A stretch of DNA of 64,000 nt. It comes from UBA685 sp002299005 (GTDB taxonomy: Bacteria > Pseudomonadota > Alphaproteobacteria > Puniceispirillales > Puniceispirillaceae). Where the stretch lies: assembly GCA_963966775.1 (NCBI GenBank), contig CAXAAH010000001.1:246752-310751 (forward strand). Direction: 5' to 3'. Positions 1 to 8,490 of the stretch are shown one piece after another (the first letter of the stretch is position 1; every line of letters starts with the position of its first letter). The notes below the pieces were generated by a model. It did no database searches. It was given only the letters and a program-made list of their open reading frames with translations, and was not told the origin of the DNA. The translations under genes and the position numbers were made by a program.

Positions 1-1139
1 GCTTTTACGCCTCAATTGAAAAGCGCGATAATCCCGAACTTGTCGGCAAGCCCCTAATGGTGGGCGGCGAGACAAGGGGCGTGGTGGCGGCCGCGTGTTA
101 TGAGGCGCGTAAATATGGTGTGCGCTCTGCCATGCCAACCTTTCAGGCAAAAAAGCTTTGCCCGCATATCGCGATTGTCAGGCCGCGCATGGACCATTAT
201 GTGACCATCAGCCGGCAAATACGCCAGATGATGTTGTCGCTAACGCCTCTGGTGGAGCCGCTATCAATTGATGAGGCATTCCTTGATTTATCGGGGACGA
301 GGGCTTTGCATAAGGCTAGCCCTGCTGAGATGCTGATGCGCTTGCAAAGGCGGATTGAAGAAGAAATTGGTATCACTGTGTCGGTCGGTTTGGCGGCGAA
401 TAAGTCGCTTGCCAAATTAGCCTCTGATCAAGATAAGCCAAACGGCTTTTTCGTGCTTAACGGGGCAGAGGCGCAAGCATGGTTGGCACCGCGCCCTGTT
501 TCCACAATTTATGGCATCGGCAAATCTGCGGCAAGGCGGCTGGTAGATGCAGGGTTTCGGACATGTGGTGATATTGTCGCCGCTGACCTAAAGCAATTAG
601 TGCCACTGCTTGGTAAGCAATCTTTGTTTATTCAAAACCTAGCCAAGGGGCATGATAGCCGAAAGATATCCACAGAAAGAGAAACAAAATCAGTATCTTC
701 TGAGACTACATTCAATGAAAATCTTAGCTCTTCAGATGATCTTATGCCTATCTTGGAGCGTCAATCTTTGCGCGTTTCGCGCCGGTTAAAGGCACAGGCC
801 TTGCAGGGTAATGTGATAAATCTGAAGCTAAAATCGGCCAATTTTAAGTCAATCTCACGGCGCAAAACCATTGCCGCTCCGACCGATAAGGCGCATGAGA
901 TTTTTGAAATTGCCGCCGCAATGCTGACCAAGGAATTGCGGTCTGATTTATCATGGCGGCTTTTGGGTGTGGGCGTTGATGGCTTTCAGAATGCGCCACA
1001 AAATGCTGATTTTTTGACGATGATAGATGATAAGGGCCTGCGCAAAGATAAGCTTGAACAGGCGCTTGATGATATGCATGCAAGATTTGGCGGCGATGTG
1101 GTTTTCTCAGGTCGCCAAATGAAGCCTGAAAAGAAATGA
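1..1139 (+). CDS. dinB: DNA polymerase IV (Y-family), 5' truncated by window edge
   Basis: Error-prone Y-family polymerase that extends past damaged template bases. The reading frame is already open at base 3 with FYASIEKRDNPELVGKPL, which is the sequence just after the catalytic DxDxFY start of the family, so only about ten N-terminal residues are missing outside the window. The palm carries the ACYEARKYGVRSAMP block and the catalytic SIDEAFLD motif. The helix-hairpin-helix region (IYGIGKSAARRL) and a little-finger domain follow. No canonical beta-clamp motif is evident at the extreme C-terminus (ends MKPEKK). In many bacteria dinB is SOS-controlled, but its promoter lies outside the window so this cannot be checked here. 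An ATG at 57 opens the same frame but would remove catalytic residues and is not the true start. Confidence 0.95.
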   Translation, partial: FYASIEKRDNPELVGKPLMVGGETRGVVAAACYEARKYGVRSAMPTFQAKKLCPHIAIVRPRMDHYVTISRQIRQMMLSLTPLVEPLSIDEAFLDLSGTRALHKASPAEMLMRLQRRIEEEIGITVSVGLAANKSLAKLASDQDKPNGFFVLNGAEAQAWLAPRPVSTIYGIGKSAARRLVDAGFRTCGDIVAADLKQLVPLLGKQSLFIQNLAKGHDSRKISTERETKSVSSETTFNENLSSSDDLMPILERQSLRVSRRLKAQALQGNVINLKLKSANFKSISRRKTIAAPTDKAHEIFEIAAAMLTKELRSDLSWRLLGVGVDGFQNAPQNADFLTMIDDKGLRKDKLEQALDDMHARFGGDVVFSGRQMKPEKK

Positions 1140-1183
1140 GGCCCAAAAGGAAATCGGGCTAGCCAGCCCAGCTAAACACGCTA

Positions 1184-1255
1184 TTATAATCCAAAATCGC
1201 GGTATCACCCGAAATCGCGTTATCATCCAAAAGCGCGTTATCATGCGAAATCGCG
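1184..1255. repeat. Four-unit 18-bp tandem repeat between dinB and the next gene
   Basis: Four directly adjacent 18-bp units start at 1184, 1202, 1220 and 1238. They share a consensus close to TTATCATCCGAAATCGCG, with one to four differences per unit and no spacer. The array ends 33 bases before the likely start codon of the downstream gene. It is intergenic on the plus strand. On the minus strand one frame reads through it as degenerate hexapeptides, but that frame has no ATG, GTG or well-placed TTG start. It could be a minisatellite, a transcript-end structure or a protein-binding array; the sequence alone does not decide. Confidence 0.9.
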
Positions 1256-1288
1256 GCCAGTACCGCTTCGAATAGTGCAGGAATGACT

Positions 1289-1717
1289 ATGTCCCATCTT
1301 TTTATCTACGGCACATTAAGAGACCATGAAGTTTGCGAGAAGGTATTAGGCCGCCATGTGTCGCCAGATGACCTAACAGAGGCTTATGCGCTTGATTTCG
1401 CAACCTTCAAAGTCGCAGATGTCAGCTATCCTTGCCTATTGCCTGAGGCAGGTGGTAGGGCCAAGGGATGTTTGCTCACAGGCTTATCAGAGCGCGATTT
1501 GGCCTTGCTAGATAAGTTTGAAGGGGCCAATTACACGCGTGTGCCGATAGAGATAATCTGCGATGATAAGGCACAGATGGCTGAATATTATCAGCCTAAT
1601 CAAAAGCTTCAAACAGATGGCGCGTGGGATCTTGCAACATGGCAAAGAGATGGCAAGGGTGATTTTCTAGCCCTGGATTTCAACATTGAGGGCGTTCGGG
1701 CTCCGGCTCATGCTTGA
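1289..1717 (+). CDS. Gamma-glutamylcyclotransferase-like (AIG2/GGACT fold) protein
   Basis: Small protein of the gamma-glutamylcyclotransferase/AIG2 fold. The first strand gives the diagnostic FIYGTLR motif right after the start, and LLDKFEGANYTRVPI matches the family block that holds the catalytic glutamate. Members release 5-oxoproline from gamma-glutamyl peptides or amines, but many bacterial ones have no known substrate. I prefer the ATG at 1289 because AGGA at 1279-1282 lies six bases upstream; an ATG at 1283 directly abuts that site. The 3' end overlaps the next gene by eight bases, which suggests translational coupling with the TauE-type transporter. Specific substrate unknown. Confidence 0.8.
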   Translation: MSHLFIYGTLRDHEVCEKVLGRHVSPDDLTEAYALDFATFKVADVSYPCLLPEAGGRAKGCLLTGLSERDLALLDKFEGANYTRVPIEIICDDKAQMAEYYQPNQKLQTDGAWDLATWQRDGKGDFLALDFNIEGVRAPAHA

Positions 1718-2525
1718 TTTTTCGCTTCTTGAGGGCGCGCCGCTCATCACCTTGCTGATAGGGTTTGTGGCAGTTGCGGCTGTGTCTATTTCAAAGGCAG
1801 GCTTTGGCGGAGCATTGGGGTCACTATCCACACCCATCATGCTACTCATTGTCTCACCGACCGTGGCGCTTGGCATTTTATTGCCTTTATTTATCATCAT
1901 TGACCTTTGGGTTGTCTGGTTTTGGCGCCATTTAGGCGTCAGGCGCATCATCATATTTATGACGGTAACAGGCCTGTTAGGGCAGATAATTGGCTGGGCG
2001 TTATTGCGGATGGGAACGCTTAATGATGCGTTTCTGCTGTTATTCATCGCGCTTTTGGCGCTTTATACAGGCCTTAAATATTTCTGGTCTCGCTTTGTGG
2101 CCACAAAATCAACCACCGCGATAAGAGCCGTGGTAAAAAGCTACCGCAAGCGTATTGCGCGCCGGGCGCTACTCTGGTGCACCTTATCTGGCTTTAGCAG
2201 CTTTGTCTCTTTAACAGGCGGCATCCCGGCACAGGTTTATTTGCTGCCCCTGCAATTGCCACGCCAGTTGTTTGTGGCGACGATGGCATGGTATTTGCTG
2301 TTCTTGAATCTAGCTAAAATTCCGTTCTTTAATGATTTATCATTTATCAATGCCAGCACATTGACCCTCTCGGCCTTACTAATGCCAGCGGTGCCTGTTG
2401 GGATTATTGTCGGGCGATGGTTGAATAAATCGATGAATGATAGTGTTTTCTATTTGGTGACGCATACTATGTTGGTATTATTAGGCCTGCAATTATTATG
2501 GCGTTATTTCTTTGGAGTGATTTAG
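1710..2525 (+). CDS. TauE/SafE-family membrane transporter (putative sulfite/anion exporter)
   Basis: Integral membrane protein with about eight hydrophobic segments and the TauE/SafE signature near the N-terminus (SISKAGFGGALGSLSTPIMLL). The family exports small organosulfur or sulfite-type anions, with some members acting as importers; substrates cannot be read from sequence. A second conserved half-repeat is visible around LSGFSSFVSLTGGIPAQVYLLP. The ATG at 1710 is chosen because the longer frame begins at a TTG (1686) well inside the preceding gene without an obvious ribosome-binding site. It overlaps the cyclotransferase-like gene by eight bases and is followed two bases later by a small membrane protein. 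Confidence 0.85.
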   Translation: MLDFSLLEGAPLITLLIGFVAVAAVSISKAGFGGALGSLSTPIMLLIVSPTVALGILLPLFIIIDLWVVWFWRHLGVRRIIIFMTVTGLLGQIIGWALLRMGTLNDAFLLLFIALLALYTGLKYFWSRFVATKSTTAIRAVVKSYRKRIARRALLWCTLSGFSSFVSLTGGIPAQVYLLPLQLPRQLFVATMAWYLLFLNLAKIPFFNDLSFINASTLTLSALLMPAVPVGIIVGRWLNKSMNDSVFYLVTHTMLVLLGLQLLWRYFFGVI

Positions 2526-2527
2526 AT

Positions 2528-2731
2528 ATGAAACGATGGCGTCATCTTGTTGTTGCGGTTGGCACAATTCCAGCCTTCGCGCTCTATATTGGTCTGGTTT
2601 TATTGCTCACAGATTATGTGACAGAAATTCATTTTCTGATTGATCTTGTCTTTTACATTGTCGCGGGGCTGGCATGGATTCCGCTCTCAATTAAGATTAT
2701 CAATTGGCTCGCGCGCAACGAGGCGGAATAA
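2528..2731 (+). CDS. DUF2842 small membrane protein
   Basis: A 67-residue protein with two predicted transmembrane segments (roughly residues 8-28 and 38-58) and a charged C-terminus. Its size and the VFYIVAGLAWIPLSIKIINWL block resemble the alphaproteobacterial DUF2842 family, whose function is unknown. An upstream ATG at 2498 in the same frame would overlap the transporter gene by 28 bases; the ATG at 2528, two bases after the transporter stop, gives the usual family length. Probably co-transcribed with the two genes before it. Confidence 0.75.
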   Translation: MKRWRHLVVAVGTIPAFALYIGLVLLLTDYVTEIHFLIDLVFYIVAGLAWIPLSIKIINWLARNEAE

Positions 2732-2866
2732 GCTCTTTTCAAGCTGTGAAAAAAACTATCTCATCGGCATGAAATTATCTTGCAGGATGGGTTGTTTTTC
2801 GCAAAGCTAATCCTCGGAATTGTCCTATTTTTGCGTAAGCGCCTTAGCAAGTGAGCTTTTATCCTG

Positions 2867-4132
2867 ATGTCACGTTATTCGGTCTTCTCAATTCTAAAAA
2901 ACGGCCTTCGTGGCAATCAAGGCTGGGAAAAGGCGTGGGGGACACCGCAACCAAAGCCATCCTATGATGTTATCATTATTGGGGGCGGCGGTCATGGTCT
3001 TGCAACCGCTTACTATTTGGCAAAAATTCATGGCATCACCAATGTGGCCGTGATTGAAAAAGGCTGGCTTGGCGGCGGTAATGCGGGCCGTAATACGACG
3101 ATTGTGCGCTCCAATTACTTTCAAGAAGGCAATACCGCTTTTTATGAGAAATCCCTGCAATTATGGGAAGGTCTCTCGCAAGAGCTGAATTATAATGTGA
3201 TGTTCTCTCAGCGGGGGCATTTGAATTTATTCTTCACCCCCGGCCAGCGAGACAGCCAAGCGCGTCAATATAATACCATGCGCCTAAACGGCATTGATGG
3301 GCAGATGTTATCGCGTGATGAGGTGCAAAAATTTGTACCGCACCTAAATTATGGCAGTGATGCAAGGCTTGAAATTTTGGGTGGTTTCTTTCAGCCACGT
3401 GCCGGTACAGCGCGTCATGATGCCGTTAATTGGGGCTATGCCAGAGCCGCCTCAAAATTAGGCGTTGATATCATCCAGAATTGCGAAGTCACAGGCTTTA
3501 TAGAAAAGGCCGGAGAAGTCATTGGCGTTGAGACATCGCAAGGGGAAATATTAGCCGATAAAATTGGTATGGCGGTGGCCGGCCATACCTCTGTGCTTGC
3601 CGAAAAGGCGGGATTAGGCGATTTGCCGATTGAAAGCCATAAATTGCAAGCCTTTGTATCAGAGCCCCTCAAGCCCTTGTTGGATACGGTGGTGGTTTAT
3701 GGGGCAGGGCATGGGCATTTCTACATCAGCCAATCAGATAAGGGCGGCATGGTCTTTGGTGGCAATATTGATGCCTATAATTCTTATGCGCAAAAAGGTA
3801 ATTTGCCGATTTATAGCGATGTTGCCTCATGTGCGATGAATGTGATGCCGTCACTTGGGCGCGTTAAGCTGTTGCGTCAATGGGCTGGCATTATGGATAT
3901 GTCGATGGACGGCTCGCCCTTTATCTGTAAGACAGATCGCAAAGGGGTCTATCTAAATGCGGGCTGGTGCTATGGTGGTTTTAAGGCGACGCCTGCATCT
4001 GGTTGGTGTTTCGCACATACGATTGCCAATGATGAGCCACATGAAATTAACCGTCTCTTGACGCTCAATAGATTTAAATATGGTCGTCACATTGATGAAT
4101 CTGGCTCTGGGCCAGTTCCAAACAGGCATTAG
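2867..4132 (+). CDS. soxB: Sarcosine oxidase beta subunit
   Basis: Flavin-containing catalytic subunit of heterotetrameric sarcosine oxidase, which demethylates sarcosine to glycine, passing the methyl carbon to tetrahydrofolate and producing hydrogen peroxide. The Rossmann FAD motif GGGGHG is at residues 39-44. The PRAGTARHDAV block places a histidine at about residue 184, the position that covalently holds FMN in characterised heterotetrameric enzymes. At 421 residues it has the usual length. The ATG has no clear ribosome-binding site. A 135-base intergenic region precedes it and 28 bases separate it from soxD. Cytoplasmic. Confidence 0.95.
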   Translation: MSRYSVFSILKNGLRGNQGWEKAWGTPQPKPSYDVIIIGGGGHGLATAYYLAKIHGITNVAVIEKGWLGGGNAGRNTTIVRSNYFQEGNTAFYEKSLQLWEGLSQELNYNVMFSQRGHLNLFFTPGQRDSQARQYNTMRLNGIDGQMLSRDEVQKFVPHLNYGSDARLEILGGFFQPRAGTARHDAVNWGYARAASKLGVDIIQNCEVTGFIEKAGEVIGVETSQGEILADKIGMAVAGHTSVLAEKAGLGDLPIESHKLQAFVSEPLKPLLDTVVVYGAGHGHFYISQSDKGGMVFGGNIDAYNSYAQKGNLPIYSDVASCAMNVMPSLGRVKLLRQWAGIMDMSMDGSPFICKTDRKGVYLNAGWCYGGFKATPASGWCFAHTIANDEPHEINRLLTLNRFKYGRHIDESGSGPVPNRH

Positions 4133-4160
4133 GCCGACAAGCTAGTGGGATAGCACGGAT

Positions 4161-4460
4161 ATGTTACGTATTGATTGCCCTTTTTGCGGCAAAAGAGATT
4201 ATGATGAATTCACCTATGAGGGTGATGCTTCGGTTGTTTATCCTGCGATTGATAATCATGATGAAGAGGCGTGGTATCGGGCTGTTTTCTTGCGCAAGAA
4301 CCCGCGCGGCCCGCATCTTGAATATTGGTATCACGCGCAGGGCTGCCGGATGTGGCTAAAGGTTGAGCGTGATACGCTAACCCATGAGATTGGCAAGATT
4401 GAGCCTGCGCATGATGGGTATGTCAAAATGGTGAAAGCTTCAGGGGCAAAAAAGTCATGA
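4161..4460 (+). CDS. soxD: Sarcosine oxidase delta subunit
   Basis: Small zinc-binding subunit (99 residues) of heterotetrameric sarcosine oxidase. The first zinc ligands are visible as CPFCG (C6, C9), and the second pair as H58 and C62 in YHAQGCRMW, the arrangement known from solved family structures. The ARG-rich loop before it (FLRKNPRGPHLEYW) is also conserved. Its stop codon overlaps the soxA start in an ATGA arrangement, so the two are translationally coupled. Confidence 0.95.
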   Translation: MLRIDCPFCGKRDYDEFTYEGDASVVYPAIDNHDEEAWYRAVFLRKNPRGPHLEYWYHAQGCRMWLKVERDTLTHEIGKIEPAHDGYVKMVKASGAKKS

Positions 4461-7432
4461 CAGGGTTTAGACTTGATAAGGGCGGCCTGATTAATCGCGC
4501 AAAACCTGTATCATTTACCTTTGATGGGCGCGATATAAGCGGCTTTGAGGGGGATGTGGCAAGCGCGGCTTTGCTTGCCTCTGGTGAGCGCATTGTGGGT
4601 CGCGGCTTCAAATATCACAGGCCAAGAGGCGTTATGTCAGCCGGCGCCGAAGAAGGCGGCGCGCTGTTCCAAATGCATGATGGTGACAAGCGTATAGCCA
4701 ATGTCAAAGGCCCGTTGGTTGAAATACATGACGGATTGGCCCTATCAGGTCAAAATGGCTTCCCGTCCGTGCGGTTTGATTTGATGGCAATTAATGGCTT
4801 GTTCAAGCCGTTCCTGACGGCTGGTTTCTATTATAAGACATTTATGGGCCCTTTTTCGAACACCCGTTTTTGGATGTTCTGCGAGCGGTTTATCCGCCGC
4901 GCGGCTGGCATGGGGGCGGCGTCGCGTGAAGATGATCCTGATTGTTATGATATCGCCAATGGGTTTTGTGATTTGCTGGTGGTTGGCACAGGCAAAGCAG
5001 GCTTAATCGCGGCTGTTGAGGCCGCAGAAGCTGGTAAATCTGTCTGGCTTGTTGAGCAGGATTTTAAGGCAGGGGGCTGGTGCCTCTCATCTGGCGATAA
5101 GGCAAAGCTTGCTTGGGTGCAAGCGATGGTTAATCGCTTTTTGGCGGCCGGCGGGACATTGAAATTACGCACAACCGCCTTTGGCCTCTATGATGGTGTT
5201 GTTGCCGGCCTGATTGAACGGCAAACAGATCATCTTGCCAACCCGTCAAAACATATGCCGCGTGAAGTGTTTCATATTCTGCACGCTGAGGCGATTATCC
5301 TTGCGACAGGGGCAAGCGAGCGGATGATTGCGTTTGGTGATAATGATCGCCCGGGCGTGATGAATGCCTCTGCGGTTCAGACTTACGTCAATCGTTACGG
5401 CGTTGCGGCGGGCAGCCGTATCTTATTTGCTGGCACCCATGATGGCATTTATGAGAATGCGCTTGCGGCGGCGAAAGCCGGCCTGCATGTCACGCTACTT
5501 GATAGCAGAGCTGATAGTGATGAGGCGCTAAAATCACTTTGCCACAAGCATAAAATCGATTTGATTTGCCAAGCCGTGCCTGTCAAAGCGATTGGCAGAG
5601 GCGGTGTCACAGGCCTTGAATATGGCCTCAAAACAGAGGCTGGCGAGATAAAGGCTGGGTCTATTTTGGCCTGTGATATCATCGCCGTATCAGGCGGTTT
5701 TTCAGCTAATATCCAGCTTGCCTCCCACCGCGGCATTAAGCCTTATTGGGATGATGATGCGCTGACATTTCTTTCAGGTGCGACCTCTGAGCCTATTGCC
5801 TTGTGCGGCGCGGCGGCGGGCGTCTATGAAGATGATGAAATCGAGGCCTCTGCATTAAGCGCGGTAAGGGGGGTTCTGGCAAAGAAAACGGCGAAATCCT
5901 CTGTGCCAGCGATTGGTTGGCATAATCGCCCTGATGCCTTGTTCGAAGTGCGTGTGGCAAACCGCAAGCTTAAAAGCTTTATTGACCCACAGCATGATGT
6001 TTCAACGGCCGATATTCGCCAAGCAAAACAAGAGGGCTTCATATCTGTTGAGCATATGAAACGCTACACAACGCTTGGTATGGCGACAGATCAAGGCCGT
6101 AATGGCAATGTGCTTGGTATCGCCGCTATGGCAGAGGCACGCAAGATTGCCCTCCCTGAGGTTGGTATCACAACTTTTCGTCCGCCATTTACGCCTGTGT
6201 CTATTGGCGCTTTGGCAGGCCGTGCGCGTGGTCATCATTGGCAGGCCTTGCGCGTGACGCCGATGCATGATGCACATCTAGCGCAAGGCGCGCCAATGAC
6301 AGATGCCGGCTTATGGCACCGCGCTTGGTATTATCCACAAGGTGATGAAACCCTCAATGATGCCTATATCAGAGAAACAGCCAGAACACGCCAAACGGTG
6401 GGTATGGTAGATGTCTCAACTTTGGGCAAAATAGCTATCCAAGGCCCTGATGCGGCAGATTTTATCAATCGCCTCTATGTGAATGGGTTCGCAAAATTAC
6501 CTGTTGGCCGTGCGCGCTATGGCCTTATGCTTCGTGATGATGGCATTGTGCTTGATGATGGCACCACATGGCGATTGGCAGATGATGATTTCTTTATGAC
6601 CACCACCACCGCACAAGCAGGTGAGGTGATGCGTTTTATGGAAGAATTGCGACAGACAAGATGGTCTGATTTGCAAGTGCATATCACCTCTGTAACCGAC
6701 CAATGGGGGGCGATTGCTGTTGCCGGACCACAAGCGCGTGATCTGTTGCAAAAGGCATTGCCTGAATTTGATTTCTCACATCAGGCCTTTGAGTTTATGG
6801 ATGTAAGGCAAGCTGAGACAATCATCGATGGCGCCCCTGTACAGATGAGAGCGGCCAGAATTTCTTTCTCAGGCGAGCGTGCCTATGAGGTATATATCGA
6901 AGCACATTATGCTCAGGCATTATGGGAGCGACTTGCGCATTTATTTCCTGAATTTGACGGGGTTTGCTATGGCTTGGAGGCCTTGGGGGCTTTGCGCATC
7001 GAAAAAGGCCATGTGACAGGCGCCGAATTAGACGGGCGTGTGACACTCGAAGATGCGGGCTTTGGCAAAATGGCCTCAACAAAGAAAGACTATATTGGTC
7101 AGGTTTTGCGTCATCGTCCTTATCTGTCTAATCATGAAGAACGCCAAAAGCTTGTTGGCATCAAAGTTGTGCAAGCAGGTGAAACCTTTAGCGCAGGGGC
7201 TATTCTATGCGCCAAGGATAAGGTCTCTGGCTTTGGTGAGGGCTGGATTAGCGCCGTCACCTATTCACCGGCTTTGGGTGAATGGATAGGTGTCGGCTTT
7301 GCAAAAGGCGGGTATGAAGCTTGGCAAGGCGAAACATTAATCGCGGCAGACCCTGTGAATGATAAATCAACATCTGTGACGCTTGTCAGCCCGCATATGT
7401 TTGATCCAAAAGGGGAGCGTATGCATGGCTAA
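4457..7432 (+). CDS. soxA: Sarcosine oxidase alpha subunit
   Basis: Large subunit (991 residues) combining three parts. The N-terminal ~110 residues are ferredoxin-like (GFEGDVASAALLASG, then FKYHRPRGV). A nucleotide-binding oxidoreductase domain follows, with VVGTGKAGLIAAVEAAEAG near residue 175. The C-terminal ~380 residues form an aminomethyltransferase (GCV_T-like) domain that binds tetrahydrofolate. In the complex this subunit binds NAD and accepts the methylene group as 5,10-methylene-THF. One unusual point: the nucleotide motif reads GTGKAG rather than the more common GGGPAG, which still keeps the glycine spacing. The start overlaps soxD and the 3' end overlaps soxG by eight bases. Confidence 0.95.
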   Translation: MTGFRLDKGGLINRAKPVSFTFDGRDISGFEGDVASAALLASGERIVGRGFKYHRPRGVMSAGAEEGGALFQMHDGDKRIANVKGPLVEIHDGLALSGQNGFPSVRFDLMAINGLFKPFLTAGFYYKTFMGPFSNTRFWMFCERFIRRAAGMGAASREDDPDCYDIANGFCDLLVVGTGKAGLIAAVEAAEAGKSVWLVEQDFKAGGWCLSSGDKAKLAWVQAMVNRFLAAGGTLKLRTTAFGLYDGVVAGLIERQTDHLANPSKHMPREVFHILHAEAIILATGASERMIAFGDNDRPGVMNASAVQTYVNRYGVAAGSRILFAGTHDGIYENALAAAKAGLHVTLLDSRADSDEALKSLCHKHKIDLICQAVPVKAIGRGGVTGLEYGLKTEAGEIKAGSILACDIIAVSGGFSANIQLASHRGIKPYWDDDALTFLSGATSEPIALCGAAAGVYEDDEIEASALSAVRGVLAKKTAKSSVPAIGWHNRPDALFEVRVANRKLKSFIDPQHDVSTADIRQAKQEGFISVEHMKRYTTLGMATDQGRNGNVLGIAAMAEARKIALPEVGITTFRPPFTPVSIGALAGRARGHHWQALRVTPMHDAHLAQGAPMTDAGLWHRAWYYPQGDETLNDAYIRETARTRQTVGMVDVSTLGKIAIQGPDAADFINRLYVNGFAKLPVGRARYGLMLRDDGIVLDDGTTWRLADDDFFMTTTTAQAGEVMRFMEELRQTRWSDLQVHITSVTDQWGAIAVAGPQARDLLQKALPEFDFSHQAFEFMDVRQAETIIDGAPVQMRAARISFSGERAYEVYIEAHYAQALWERLAHLFPEFDGVCYGLEALGALRIEKGHVTGAELDGRVTLEDAGFGKMASTKKDYIGQVLRHRPYLSNHEERQKLVGIKVVQAGETFSAGAILCAKDKVSGFGEGWISAVTYSPALGEWIGVGFAKGGYEAWQGETLIAADPVNDKSTSVTLVSPHMFDPKGERMHG

Positions 7433-7991
7433 TTACCAAACAGGTCTTGAGACAGTCTTTGCAAATAAGGCAAAAACACTTGCCTCTCAAGCCTCAACAC
7501 AAGGGGCGGTCGATGTTGTGATCGCCGAAAGACGTCATTTTCACCTTACACAATTGAGCTTTTTCCCCACTCAGCTAGCCGCATTAAAAAAAGAATTGGC
7601 CCATTTTGGGATTTCAGATGTGCCTCATTTCAGCCAGTTTAAAAAGGGCAAAAAGGCACATGCGGCGCGTGTTGAAATGGATAAGATTTGGCTGATTTCT
7701 GATGCGCCATTGGCGATAGGGAACAAAGCGCTTTATCCGCTAGATTTATCATCTGCGCGTAATTGCGTGCGCCTGTCAGGGGCGCGTGCCGCCGATGTTA
7801 TGGCGCGTCTTTGTGCGGTTGATTTCAGAGATAAAAGCCGCGTCTTTTTTGCGACTTCGATACATCATGTCGGTGTTCATATTCATCATCATGATGATTG
7901 TTTCGATATTTATATGCCGCGTTCCTTCAGCGCGTCTCTGTCTGACTTAATCATCGATATAGCTCGTCAATATCATGTTCAAATGGCTTAA
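7425..7991 (+). CDS. soxG: Sarcosine oxidase gamma subunit
   Basis: Smallest folate-domain-like subunit of heterotetrameric sarcosine oxidase, 188 residues. It shows the family block LDLSSARNCVRLSGARAAD and the C-terminal HHVGVHIHHHDDCFDIYMPRSF. Gamma subunits are poorly conserved, so assignment rests on these blocks plus operon position. A longer frame starts at 7383, deep inside soxA, but the ATG at 7425 has AGGGGAG seven bases upstream and overlaps soxA by only eight bases. The 3' end overlaps the SprT-like gene by 17 bases. Confidence 0.9.
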   Translation: MANYQTGLETVFANKAKTLASQASTQGAVDVVIAERRHFHLTQLSFFPTQLAALKKELAHFGISDVPHFSQFKKGKKAHAARVEMDKIWLISDAPLAIGNKALYPLDLSSARNCVRLSGARAADVMARLCAVDFRDKSRVFFATSIHHVGVHIHHHDDCFDIYMPRSFSASLSDLIIDIARQYHVQMA

Positions 7992-8490
7992 TCCTTCACA
8001 GCCCAAAAAGGCAGCGCCGTTAGCGCCTCATCCAGAAAAACAGCTGGCATCAAAACAAGCGCGGCCTCATGGGTTTGCGCTTGAATTAGGGGCGCAATTA
8101 TTTGCCGAACATGGCCTGACGGATTGGAAGCTGGTTCTAGACCATGCAAGGCGGCGTGCGGGGCAATGTGACTATCGCGCCAAGACGATCTCGCTATCGC
8201 GCCATTATGTGCGCTATGCTGAGGAAAGCCACATTCGTGATACGATATTGCATGAAATTGCCCATGCGCTTGTGGGGCCGCGCCATGGTCATGACGCGGT
8301 TTGGCGCCAGCAAGCCAGAGCCATCGGTTGTACCGCCACTAGGTGCCATACGCTTGAATTTAGCGCCGCTAGGTGGCTTATGACTTGTCCGGATAATTGT
8401 TTTGAAGTGCCGCGTCATCGCCGCAAAGCCAATATGGTGTGCGCCAAATGTAAAAAGCCTGTTATCTACCGGGATAATCATGATGTTTGA
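7975..8490 (+). CDS. SprT-like zinc metallopeptidase-family protein
   Basis: A 171-residue protein with the zinc protease motif HEIAHALVG at about residues 88-96, embedded in the SprT-like pattern (TISLSRHYV upstream of the helix). Two CxxC-like pairs at the C-terminus (CPDNC and CAKCKK) form the zinc ribbon typical of SprT/Spartan-type domains. Eukaryotic relatives cut DNA-protein crosslinks; for bacterial SprT the role is not settled. It starts inside soxG (17-base overlap) and its end overlaps the next gene by eight to eleven bases, so it is translated as part of the sox transcript although it has no obvious role in sarcosine oxidation. Confidence 0.85.
   Translation: MFKWLNPSQPKKAAPLAPHPEKQLASKQARPHGFALELGAQLFAEHGLTDWKLVLDHARRRAGQCDYRAKTISLSRHYVRYAEESHIRDTILHEIAHALVGPRHGHDAVWRQQARAIGCTATRCHTLEFSAARWLMTCPDNCFEVPRHRRKANMVCAKCKKPVIYRDNHDV

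Noticed and set aside
1184..1255. CRISPR-like array
   Set aside because: The units are directly adjacent without spacers and too short; no cas genes are present.
1163..1306. Minus-strand open frame with hexapeptide repeats across the 18-bp array
   Set aside because: It lacks an ATG, GTG or TTG start with ribosome-binding site and its openness follows from the repeat period being a multiple of three.
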